From NCBI RefSeq assembly GCF_000764185.1, contig NZ_JQEC01000057.1, positions 223,501 through 287,500 of the forward strand: DNA of 64,000 bases, read 5' to 3'. Origin of the DNA: Colwellia psychrerythraea (lineage in GTDB: Bacteria > Pseudomonadota > Gammaproteobacteria > Enterobacterales > Alteromonadaceae). The notes under the pieces were generated by a model. That model did not search any database. It was not told the origin of the DNA and saw only the letters and a program-made list of their open reading frames with translations. The position numbers and the translations under genes were made by a program. Numbering within the stretch: the stretch's first letter is position 1; every line of letters starts with the position of its first letter. Below, piece after piece: positions 17,525 through 25,785 of the stretch.

Positions 17525-18176
17525 GATTGAATTCCTCGGGATTGCTTGTTGTTGATAATAACTGCTGTTTCACCCGAGACCAGTCATCATCGATAATGCT
17601 AAATAATGCCGTATTTCTATAATCGCCATTAGGGCTGCGGCGGTGTTTTCTTAAAACACCTTCAAAATGCCCACCAATACGGGTAATAGCGGTACGTGAT
17701 TGCTGATTGTTTTCATGGGTGCATATTTCCACACGAGCTATTTTTAACTGCTCAAAAGCATGTTTAAGCATTAGGAACTTGGCATGTGAGTTCACATAAC
17801 TGCGTTGAAAATCTGGGGTAATAAAGGTGTGGCCAAGTTCAATTGTTTTATCTTTGTTGTTGTAACGAAACAGTCTTGTTGAGCCGATAACTTTATCCGT
17901 TTGTTTATCAATGGTGATAAAGGCAATTTCACGACCTAGCGTCATTTCATTGATGGCCTCTTTCATCCAAGACTTGGCAATATCATAATTTTCACAGCGA
18001 TTGATGGGCATGTGTTGCCAAACTTGCGAGTAGTTCCCAGCTAGGCAGTAACCATCAAGGTGATCTAAGGTCATAGGAATCAATTTTATTAAACTCGTCT
18101 CTAGCGTGATCGGTTTTAATGTAGTTGTAAGGGCATTATTATTAATTTTTTCAGTAGTTAGCATAAGTTGTTTCAT
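17511..18176 (-). CDS. GNAT-family N-acetyltransferase (RimJ/RimL-like)
   Basis: 221 residues of the RimJ/RimL-type acetyltransferase fold: LETSLIKLIPMTLDHLDGYCLA at the start, IGSTRLFRYNNKDKTIELGHTFITPDFQRSYVNSHAKFLMLKHAFE as the acetyl-CoA binding core, and RVEICTHENNQQSRTAITRIGGHFEGVLRKHRRSPNGDYRNTALFSII at the end. Substrate may be a protein N-terminus, a small amine or an antibiotic. Pairing with PaiB mirrors the Bacillus paiA-paiB arrangement, where PaiA is a polyamine acetyltransferase, but this sequence is of the RimJ type and that role is only an analogy. Confidence 0.88.
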   Translation of the reverse strand: MKQLMLTTEKINNNALTTTLKPITLETSLIKLIPMTLDHLDGYCLAGNYSQVWQHMPINRCENYDIAKSWMKEAINEMTLGREIAFITIDKQTDKVIGSTRLFRYNNKDKTIELGHTFITPDFQRSYVNSHAKFLMLKHAFEQLKIARVEICTHENNQQSRTAITRIGGHFEGVLRKHRRSPNGDYRNTALFSIIDDDWSRVKQQLLSTTSNPEEFNHVSS

Positions 18177-18229
18177 AAAAGGTCTAGTTTGTGGTTGTTA
18201 TTATGATTACCTTTGGTATAACTACTACA

Positions 18230-18261
18230 ACCAGATTGTTAAAAGTTGATAGACCAGATTG
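18230..18261 (+). promoter_or_regulatory. Direct repeats at the MocR start: operator candidate
   Basis: ACCAGATTG occurs at 18230-18238 and again at 18253-18261, 23 bp apart; the second copy covers the TTG start codon of the MocR gene. GGTCTA (18181-18186) and TAGACC (18250-18255) form a wider inverted pair. MocR/PdxR proteins often bind direct repeats in the divergent promoter region, so autoregulation and control of the paiB unit is plausible. Confidence 0.5.
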
Positions 18262-19764
18262 AAAGCGTTAACCCTAAATTTAACTTTGTGTTCTGATAGC
18301 TTAGCTAGAAATAAGTCAGCAGTTAAGCAAGCAAAATACCTAGCTATTGCCGATGCACTGCGACAAGCCATTAAAGAAGGACAAGTGACACCTACTGAAG
18401 TATTGCCTTCAGCGCGTAAACTTGCTCAGCAGTTGTCTGTCAATCGTCATACGATTATGGCGGCGCTAGCTGAATTGGTAGCACAAGGTTGGGTCGAAGC
18501 AAAAGAACGCTCGGCTTATCGGGTGGTAAAAAACTTACCAATTCAAGCGAGCCGGCAAGTAAATAAGGTTAGACAAACACAACAAAGTTTTGATTGGAAA
18601 TTTCGCTTCAAACAAGATCTACCAGTCACGGCAAAGGTTAAAGCCAGTCAATATAGTTATAATTTTTCCGGTGGTCAGCCTGATATTAGACAATTTCCTT
18701 TTCTTGAATTTAAAAGTCATTTCTCTCAAGTTTGCCAGCGACCTAAAATTGATGATTTAAGTTATGGTGATAGTCGAGGCGAAACTGAACTGATTGAAGA
18801 GATCGCCACTTATCTAAGGCGTGTTCGCTCGATTACCGATAAAGAGTTGATGATTTGCAATGGCTCACAAGAAGCCTTGTATATGATCTCACAACTGCTG
18901 TTACAACCTGGTGATAAAGTTGCAGTTGAGCAACTTGGTTATCCACCCGCTTGGGCTGCTTTTGAACGTAGCGGCGCGAGCTTAATTGCCATCAAACAAG
19001 ATGATCGCGGTTTAGACCCTGAGCATTTAGCGCAAGTATTTGCACAAGGTAAAGTAAAGTTGCTTTATCTTACGCCGTTACATCAATACCCAACGACAGT
19101 ATCACTAGATATCACTAGGCGTATGCAAATTTATCAGTTAGCTGTGCAATATGGTGTTGCTATTGTGGAAGATGATTATGATCATGAGTTTCATTATGAT
19201 AGCCAGCCCATTGCCCCTATGGCTAGCGATGATCCCGCGGGTTTAGTTATCTATATTTCTACCTTTTCAAAACTTATGTTTGGCGGTGCGCGCATAGGTT
19301 ATGTCGTGGCAAATGATGAATTAATTGAGCAATTGGCTGCTTATAAGGTGTTGATGAACCACAAGAGTAATGTTTTAGTGCAACAATCTGTGGCTAAGTG
19401 GATGCAGCAAGGAGGTTTTGAAGGGCACTTGCGCCGTATGACTCGATTATATCAAAAACGTCGTGATTTTATGGTTTTACTGCTACAAGATTACCAAAGC
19501 CAGGGCTTGCCAATACACTTTGAAATTCCTGCTGGCGGCATGGCTATATGGCTTGATACCGGTAAATCCGTTGTTGGTTTGAAAGAAAAACTAATGTCTA
19601 ACGGGGTCTACATACAAACGGAAGTAGAATTTAACATGATTAAGCGCTTGCCTAATACCGAGTATCGTTTTATTCGCTTAGGTTTTGCTGCAATGAATGA
19701 ATTGGAAGTAGAGCAAGGTTTGAATATTGTAATGAAAGCGCTTTATGGTGTGTTAAGTGATTAA
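18259..19764 (+). CDS. MocR/PdxR-type regulator (GntR helix-turn-helix fused to aminotransferase domain)
   Basis: 501 residues. A GntR winged helix lies at about residues 25-95 (KYLAIADALRQAIKEG...LPSARKLAQQLSVNRHTIMAALAELVAQGW). A type-I aminotransferase fold follows to the C-terminus, with YGDSRGETELIEEIATYL, VEDDYDHEFHYD and STFSKLMFGGARIGY; the lysine of STFSK is where pyridoxal phosphate should bind. Such regulators sense PLP or PLP adducts. The start is a TTG with no strong ribosome site; no ATG precedes the DNA-binding domain in frame. The gene is divergent from the paiB-GNAT pair, its likely target. Confidence 0.92.
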   Translation: MKALTLNLTLCSDSLARNKSAVKQAKYLAIADALRQAIKEGQVTPTEVLPSARKLAQQLSVNRHTIMAALAELVAQGWVEAKERSAYRVVKNLPIQASRQVNKVRQTQQSFDWKFRFKQDLPVTAKVKASQYSYNFSGGQPDIRQFPFLEFKSHFSQVCQRPKIDDLSYGDSRGETELIEEIATYLRRVRSITDKELMICNGSQEALYMISQLLLQPGDKVAVEQLGYPPAWAAFERSGASLIAIKQDDRGLDPEHLAQVFAQGKVKLLYLTPLHQYPTTVSLDITRRMQIYQLAVQYGVAIVEDDYDHEFHYDSQPIAPMASDDPAGLVIYISTFSKLMFGGARIGYVVANDELIEQLAAYKVLMNHKSNVLVQQSVAKWMQQGGFEGHLRRMTRLYQKRRDFMVLLLQDYQSQGLPIHFEIPAGGMAIWLDTGKSVVGLKEKLMSNGVYIQTEVEFNMIKRLPNTEYRFIRLGFAAMNELEVEQGLNIVMKALYGVLSD

Positions 19765-19863
19765 GCCTATATTATAGTAAATAATAGTTAACAATTTCGT
19801 CTTGCTATTAATGCTTGTTTACGAGATAAACATTTGTTTCATCCATAACAATTAGAGATTTAA

Positions 19864-21912
19864 GTGTTAGCAGATATATTAGTAGGACCAATTTTACGGC
19901 GTTTAACCTCACAGCAGTTAGTCTTGTGGTGGCTTAGTCCCTTTGAGTGCAGCGGCGAAATTCGTTGCTATTTAAATGATAAAAAAAATGCTATTTTTAT
20001 TGCAGCGTTAAACTCTACTAATTTAACGACTTTTCGTGTTGGCGAAAAAGCCGTTGTTCATCTTCTCGATGTAAGCATTAACTTTCCTGTTGAGACATAT
20101 ATTGAATATGATTTGCTGCTCACTAATCCCCTTGAAGTAAAAGATAACACGAGAGGATTAGTTGATCATGTTCCGCATCTGATATTTGGTGATTGCAATA
20201 GACCTTCATTTATAATTCAAGAAACTATTACTAACTTACTGCACGGCTCGTGTCGAAATCCTCATCACGCTAGCCAAGATAGCTTAATTGCCGGTGATCG
20301 TCTCGTTGAAAAAAACTTAACGGATGTAGAGAAAAGGCCAGCGTTATTGATGATGTCTGGCGATCAAATTTATGCTGATCATGTTGCAGGTGTTACGCTT
20401 TATGCTATTCATCAAGTTATTACTCTTTTGGGCTTAAATGATGAAAGTTTTACTGATAGCAATTTAGCTCAGCAGGGCATCACCTGTGGCAATGAGCTCT
20501 ATCAGTCTAGGGATCAATATTTTCAACGGGAATTACTATTACCTAAAAGTACTTCTACAGCGACTTGGTTTAGATCCACCTTCCTTAAATCAACTAAACA
20601 ACAGAACATCTTTACCTCTACTTATGCCCATAACCATGTGATGACCTTTGCCGAAAATATGGCAATGTACTTTTTAGTATGGTCACAGACTTTATGGCAG
20701 CATGTTGAGCTAGAGGGCTTTAATGTCCCTGGAAAATACCAGGCAATTCATCAGCAAGAGTTGGCGGCAATTAAAAACTTTGTTAGTGGTTTACATAAAG
20801 TTCAACGTTTACTCGCGCATATCCCCACTTACATGATCTTTGATGATCATGATGTCACCGATGATTGGAATTTAACCGCTGCTTGGGAGCAAGCGGCTTA
20901 TCAAGACCCGTTAGCAAAACGCATTATTGGCAATAGCTTATTTGCTTATTGGCTGTGTCAGGGGTGGGGTAATGATCCTAAACAATTTGAAGGTGATTTT
21001 TGGCGAGAGGCCGATCTTTATCAACAACAATTCGAAACCGTACAACCAGCTAGTCCACAACAAGAAAACGGTCTAAAAGGTAAGTTTCTAGAAGGAAGTA
21101 ATCAGCAAGACAAATTTATTGATTATTTATTGAAATTTTCCCATTGGCAATACACTCTTGATAGTCAGCCTAAATTAGTGGTGCTTGATAGCCGAACAAG
21201 ACGCTGGCGCTCAGAGCATGCCTTGGATGAACCCTCAGGGTTAATGGACTGGGAGGCTTTATGTGAATTGCAACAAGAGTTGATAGGTCATGAGTCAATA
21301 TTATTGGTGTCACCAGCACCTATTTTCGGTGTTAAGATCATAGAGGCCATTCAGCGTATTGCCACTATAGCAGGTCAGCCATTGGCGGTAGATGCCGAAA
21401 ATTGGATGGCGCATCCGGGCGCTGCCAGTACCTTATTGAATATTTTTAAACACCCAAAAACTCCACAACACTTTGTGATTCTTTCCGGCGATGTACATTA
21501 CTCTTTTGTTTACGATGTTGAGTTAAGATTTCGTCATCACTCACCCCATATTTGGCAAATTACCTCCAGTGGTATTAAGAACCAATTTCCGCAGCCACTT
21601 ATAACTATCTTTGACCGAATGAACAGCTGGTTTTATGGGCCTTATTCACCGTTAAATTTATTTACCAAACGCCGCTCTATGCGTATTAAAGGTCGTAAAT
21701 TAATGCTTAGCACCGATGCTCAAGGAGAGCGGCCAGCTGGAACACAAGCTAAGGCTGAAAAGCTAAAACTAGGTCATCAAAGGTTGCAGCCGAAAAGTGG
21801 CTTAGGGTATTTAGAGCTTAATGATGATGGCTCACCACATTTGATTGCCGACTTACATTGTGACGGTAGTAGAACAGTATTTATTGAGAGCAATGAAGAG
21901 CTAGTTCCCTAG
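19864..21912 (+). CDS. PhoD-like metallophosphatase family protein
   Basis: 682 residues, starting at a GTG. Features of the PhoD-like fold are GDCNRPS, MMSGDQIYADHV, IFDDHDVTDDWNL near residue 326, VLDSRTRRWR and ILSGDVHYSFVYD, which carry the aspartate and histidine metal ligands. An N-terminal immunoglobulin-like part precedes the catalytic domain. There is no obvious signal peptide, so unlike classical PhoD it may act in the cytosol. The substrate is unknown. The C-terminal part is basic. A tight terminator hairpin overlaps its stop codon. It follows the MocR gene by about 100 bp in the same direction. Confidence 0.85.
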   Translation: MLADILVGPILRRLTSQQLVLWWLSPFECSGEIRCYLNDKKNAIFIAALNSTNLTTFRVGEKAVVHLLDVSINFPVETYIEYDLLLTNPLEVKDNTRGLVDHVPHLIFGDCNRPSFIIQETITNLLHGSCRNPHHASQDSLIAGDRLVEKNLTDVEKRPALLMMSGDQIYADHVAGVTLYAIHQVITLLGLNDESFTDSNLAQQGITCGNELYQSRDQYFQRELLLPKSTSTATWFRSTFLKSTKQQNIFTSTYAHNHVMTFAENMAMYFLVWSQTLWQHVELEGFNVPGKYQAIHQQELAAIKNFVSGLHKVQRLLAHIPTYMIFDDHDVTDDWNLTAAWEQAAYQDPLAKRIIGNSLFAYWLCQGWGNDPKQFEGDFWREADLYQQQFETVQPASPQQENGLKGKFLEGSNQQDKFIDYLLKFSHWQYTLDSQPKLVVLDSRTRRWRSEHALDEPSGLMDWEALCELQQELIGHESILLVSPAPIFGVKIIEAIQRIATIAGQPLAVDAENWMAHPGAASTLLNIFKHPKTPQHFVILSGDVHYSFVYDVELRFRHHSPHIWQITSSGIKNQFPQPLITIFDRMNSWFYGPYSPLNLFTKRRSMRIKGRKLMLSTDAQGERPAGTQAKAEKLKLGHQRLQPKSGLGYLELNDDGSPHLIADLHCDGSRTVFIESNEELVP

Positions 21913-21925
21913 CTCTTCATTTTTG
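21895..21925 (+). terminator. Terminator overlapping the PhoD-like stop codon
   Basis: A perfect 10-bp stem GAAGAGCTAG / CTAGCTCTTC with loop TTCC, followed by ATTTTT. The stop TAG (21910-21912) lies in the right arm, so translation to the stop would disturb the hairpin. Confidence 0.8.
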
Positions 21926-21934
21926 ACTAACTAC

Positions 21935-23464
21935 TTACCTTGATTTTGGGACAAAAGTACTGGCTAAATCGGCGATATCGTCAACACTTTTAGCCAACTC
22001 TTGCATTTGCTCAGCAACACTATCGGTTTGCTGCCAAGTAGATTCAGTATTGTCGGCAATATCAGTTAAGTGATTATTAATTTCATGGGATACACATGAT
22101 TGCTGTTCTGCGGTCGTAGCGATTTGGATCGCGGCTTGGTTAATGTTTTGCATTTTTTCTACCACTAAATCAATTTGCTGATGCGATGCTTGAGCGCTAT
22201 CAACACAGTACTGAGCTTCATCTTTATTTTTATTCATTAAGGCAACCCATTGTTCTATGGTATTGAGCATAATGGTCAAACGTTGATGAATTTTTTCAGC
22301 TGACTCTTGTGTACGTGATGACAAGTTACGTACTTCATCAGCTACTACAGCAAAACCTCGGCCATGTTCACCTGCGCGTGCTGCTTCAATGGCAGCATTT
22401 AAAGCCAGTAAGTTGGTTTGGTCGGCAATTGACTGAATATCTTCCATTAACTCGCCAACATTATTAGCCGATTTCGTTAAGCTATCGGCAGAGCTTGAAG
22501 CACTCTCGACCGCCTTTGCTAATTGGCCTATTTTGTCACTGGTTTCATAAATACTTTTTTGTGATTGCTCACAATGCTCGAAAGTCACCTCTAATTCGCT
22601 GGCAACATCGACAGTGTTCTGGGCAATGTCTTGTGTTGATTGTTGCATTTGACTCATTGCGGTACTTAATTGCTCTAAATCACTTTTTTGTTGCGCTAGT
22701 GTACTTCGAGTATCGGTCAAACCTTGGCTTACTTTGGCCATAACCGCTTTTATTGGTTTAGCGGCGTCGAGCGTACGCTCAATAATGGCTTTAATTTTAG
22801 TTTTTAATAGGGAGAAGTTAAAATCAAATACGCTGGCGCTACCTTTACCAAAATAAACTTTACGTGATACTGAGTCGAATACAGTTTGCATGCGCTGAGC
22901 ACGCATAGCCGTAGGGATTATATCTGACCAAAATATGATAATAGGGGTAACAGCACTTATGCCAGCAATAACTGAAGCAAGTAGACCAAGCTGAGTAAAA
23001 ATATAGCTTTGAGCTAAAACTGAGAGCAATACTAAAAAACTAAATTTATGGTTCTTAGTAAATTCAAAAGTTACCCAGTTATTTTGCTTGTTGAGCGCTT
23101 GGTAGATGTGTTCAGCATCGCGGGCAAGTTTAGTGCTTGCAACGGTACTGATACATTGAAAACCGATAACTTTATTTTGGCTATATTGTGGGGTAATAAA
23201 AACATCAAGCCAAACAATTTTACCCGCTTTACTTTTTAGTTGTAATAACCCTTGCCATGAAAAACCTTTTGATAAAGTCGCTGACAATTCATCAAGCACT
23301 ACTTTAGGCATTTTAGAATGGGTTAAACTGCGTGTATCAGCATTAAGTAGTTCATTTTCTTGGTAGCCAGTGGTTTGGCAGTACGCTTGATTAACATAGG
23401 TATAATTACCCTTTAAATCGGTAACAGAAATTAATTGTTTCATAGTAGATGACATAGTTTGCAC
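21935..23464 (-). CDS. PAS-domain chemotaxis transducer (Aer-like)
   Basis: 509 residues. The N-terminal PAS fold (about 10-110; VTDLKGNYTYVNQAYCQTTGYQENELL, SWQGLLQLKSKAGKIVWLDVFITP) resembles aerotaxis receptors such as Aer. Two close hydrophobic segments (about 145-185; FLVLLSVLAQSYIF, LGLLASVIAGISAVTPIIIFW) anchor it in the inner membrane without a periplasmic sensor. The signalling domain has its tip near residues 345-385 (IADQTNLLALNAAIEAARAGEHGRGFAVVADEVRNLSSR). Redox or energy sensing is likely. Start appears to be a GTG, with ATGs four and eight codons in. It is transcribed alone. Confidence 0.93.
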   Translation of the reverse strand: MQTMSSTMKQLISVTDLKGNYTYVNQAYCQTTGYQENELLNADTRSLTHSKMPKVVLDELSATLSKGFSWQGLLQLKSKAGKIVWLDVFITPQYSQNKVIGFQCISTVASTKLARDAEHIYQALNKQNNWVTFEFTKNHKFSFLVLLSVLAQSYIFTQLGLLASVIAGISAVTPIIIFWSDIIPTAMRAQRMQTVFDSVSRKVYFGKGSASVFDFNFSLLKTKIKAIIERTLDAAKPIKAVMAKVSQGLTDTRSTLAQQKSDLEQLSTAMSQMQQSTQDIAQNTVDVASELEVTFEHCEQSQKSIYETSDKIGQLAKAVESASSSADSLTKSANNVGELMEDIQSIADQTNLLALNAAIEAARAGEHGRGFAVVADEVRNLSSRTQESAEKIHQRLTIMLNTIEQWVALMNKNKDEAQYCVDSAQASHQQIDLVVEKMQNINQAAIQIATTAEQQSCVSHEINNHLTDIADNTESTWQQTDSVAEQMQELAKSVDDIADLASTFVPKSR

Positions 23465-23592
23465 AACATAAAGAGGGTTATGATAACTTTAACAGTAAGA
23501 TAAAATTATCGCTTTGATCTATATCGGCAATAATGAGCGAACTTTAGTTATTTTTAATCATCTACAAGATTTATTGATTTTTGCTGTTTAAG

Positions 23593-24450
23593 TTAATTAG
23601 CCAAGTTTTCCATAGTGTTAGCTTTTTCAATACGGATTAACTCTTTAAGTAATCGTCTAAGTAGTTCGCCGCCTAATTGATTACTGTCTAAGCCATCTTC
23701 ATTACCAATTCTGCCTAGCTCGATATTATCAAAACGTTTGGTTATCACCTTATTATTTTTAATAATAGTCAGGCTTAATTCTTCAATAAGTACTGAGCTA
23801 ATGCGAACACGGGTTATTGCTTTACCTAACAAACGCTTTTTTTGCTTAGCTTCTTTGGAGGCTATTATCGCTTGGTTGGTTTCAACTTTGGCTATTTTTT
23901 GGCTGCTATCTATATTTTCTAATGCTAATTTTTCGCTACGCTCAGGATACATTTTTGCATAGCGTTCAGCGCTGAGTTGTGGGTATAAAGCGGGGTAATC
24001 AGTTGCTAGTTGTTTCTCAATTTTTTTAACTAAAATGTCCAGATTAGTTACACCTGTTTCACTTGTTTTAGTAAGCTCTGACCAAGCTTGAAATTTGCTA
24101 AAACGAAGCTCTTTAACATGCACTAACGTGGTGGTTTTTTTTGCGACGCTGGGGGCGTCAAACTGGCTGGTAGCAAGCTCACCCAACTGTACACTTATTT
24201 TATCGACATTAAATACCAGCGGTTGGGTTAAGCCATCTATATTACTAAGGGAGAAATCTAGAAAATTAGTAATGCCGGTATTATTTGAAAAATCAGCACT
24301 CAGCAAGTGTGATTCTTGGCCACTATAATACTGAGTTTGTAACAGTACTTGGCTTTTCAGGTAATCATTTAATGAGCCATTGGCGAGATACCATAACATG
24401 GAGCTTAAAAATACTAATAGGGTAAAGGCTAGTACAGCTAATTTATTCAA
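23593..24450 (-). CDS. Unknown membrane-anchored protein
   Basis: 285 residues. I do not recognise a family. A single N-terminal hydrophobic segment (LAVLAFTLLVFLSSMLWYLA) should anchor it in the inner membrane with the rest in the periplasm. The middle (about 130-220) is lysine-rich and helical (LDILVKKIEKQLATDYPALYPQLSAERYAKMYPERSE). The parts before and after it, IDGLTQPLVFNVDKISVQLGEL and VRISSVLIEELSLTIIKNNK, look like the beta repeats of AsmA/DUF748-type envelope proteins. It is divergent from the RND efflux genes, with 190 bp between them. Confidence 0.6.
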   Translation of the reverse strand: MNKLAVLAFTLLVFLSSMLWYLANGSLNDYLKSQVLLQTQYYSGQESHLLSADFSNNTGITNFLDFSLSNIDGLTQPLVFNVDKISVQLGELATSQFDAPSVAKKTTTLVHVKELRFSKFQAWSELTKTSETGVTNLDILVKKIEKQLATDYPALYPQLSAERYAKMYPERSEKLALENIDSSQKIAKVETNQAIIASKEAKQKKRLLGKAITRVRISSVLIEELSLTIIKNNKVITKRFDNIELGRIGNEDGLDSNQLGGELLRRLLKELIRIEKANTMENLAN

Positions 24451-24639
24451 TGTTTTTCTCTTTTACGTTAATTTGCGCTATTTTGCGTTAAGTGGTTAAT
24501 ATTTTAAGCTAAGTTACGGTCTAGGTAAATGCTATTAAATGGTCTATAGGTTATAGTATTTGTGTGCAATTATCCGCCAGATTAGGTGTGAAATGCACTA
24601 TTTTATCACACCATTACTATGCTATTAGAGAACTTCTTT

Positions 24640-25785
24640 ATGACAAATAAGTCTGTGTCAACAACGACTTCAAGCACTTCGGCTGTTACCAGCCGTTTAC
24701 CCTTATTCATTATACTTACTATTCTTGTTGCTTTAATTACTTATTTGCAATGGCCAGAAGCGAAACAAGAAAAAAGTAAATACAAACGTATTGTTGCGGT
24801 AAAAATGGTGTCAGTTGTATTGGCTGAGTTTGTTGAGAGTGTAGAAGCGGTTGGTACAGCACGAGCCAACGAACAAGTAGTTATTACCAGTAAATATTCA
24901 GATATTGTTGATGAAGTCTTCTTTGAAGATGGGCAAAGGGTTAAAAAAGGTGCGGTATTGGTTAAGCTGAATAACCAAGAAGAATTAGCAAAAGTGAGTG
25001 AGTTAAAAGCAAATTTGTCAGAATCACGGGCACATTTAAAGCGTTTATCTGAGTTACTTGCTAGTCGAGCTACATCGAAATCTTTAGTGGAACAACAAGA
25101 AGCGAAAACTAAAGCGATAGAAGCGCAGCTAGTAAGTGCTAAGGCTAAGTTAAACGATTTAACCATTCGTGCGCCATTTTCCGGTGTACTTGGCTTTAGA
25201 GAGGTGAGTAAAGGTGCATATATTGATTCTGGTGATACTATTACTAGCTTAGACGATTTGAGTATGATCAAAGTTGACTTTCATTTACCTGAGCGGTTAT
25301 TAACCCATATACACGTCGGTCAGAAAGTGAGCGCTGCTAATACCGCTTATCGAGATAAAGAGTTTATTGGTAAAATTTCTGCTATTGATAGTCGTATAGA
25401 CTCAACTACCCGTAGTATCAAAGTTCGCGCTACTATCAGTAATAAATCGTTAAAACTGCACCCCGGCATGTTGCTTAATATAAGCGTCTTATTGCAAGTA
25501 GAAAACATACTGCAATTACCTGAAAGTAGCATTATACCTATTGAAAATAAACACTATGTATTCCTAGAAGAGGAAGGTAAAGCCGTTCGTAAAGCGATAA
25601 AGATTGGTCGTCGTCACCCTGGTGTGGTGGAAGTTGTTTCAGGTTTAGTTGAAGGTGAACAAGTAGTCGTTGAAGGCGCGCTTAAGTTACGTGATGGCTC
25701 AGCAGTGAGTATTATTGGTCAAGAAGTTATAGAAGATAAAACTGAAGAGAAGTCAGTTTCGGCTGAAACTGGGAGTCAAACCTAG
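24640..25785 (+). CDS. RND efflux periplasmic adaptor (membrane fusion protein)
   Basis: About 381 residues, with an N-terminal membrane anchor (RLPLFIILTILVALITYL), then the barrel/lipoyl halves (VVITSKYSDIVDEVFFEDGQRVKKGAVLVKLNN and LTIRAPFSGVLGFREVSKGAYIDSGDTI) around a coiled-coil hairpin (about 110-160), and the VVVEGALKLRDGSAV end. I prefer the ATG at 24640 because GAG lies 9 bases upstream; an ATG at 24619 adds seven residues. It bridges the RND pump to an outer-membrane channel. Stop and pump start share one base (25785), so the two are translationally coupled. No TolC-type gene is adjacent, so the channel would be encoded elsewhere. Confidence 0.93.
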   Translation: MTNKSVSTTTSSTSAVTSRLPLFIILTILVALITYLQWPEAKQEKSKYKRIVAVKMVSVVLAEFVESVEAVGTARANEQVVITSKYSDIVDEVFFEDGQRVKKGAVLVKLNNQEELAKVSELKANLSESRAHLKRLSELLASRATSKSLVEQQEAKTKAIEAQLVSAKAKLNDLTIRAPFSGVLGFREVSKGAYIDSGDTITSLDDLSMIKVDFHLPERLLTHIHVGQKVSAANTAYRDKEFIGKISAIDSRIDSTTRSIKVRATISNKSLKLHPGMLLNISVLLQVENILQLPESSIIPIENKHYVFLEEEGKAVRKAIKIGRRHPGVVEVVSGLVEGEQVVVEGALKLRDGSAVSIIGQEVIEDKTEEKSVSAETGSQT

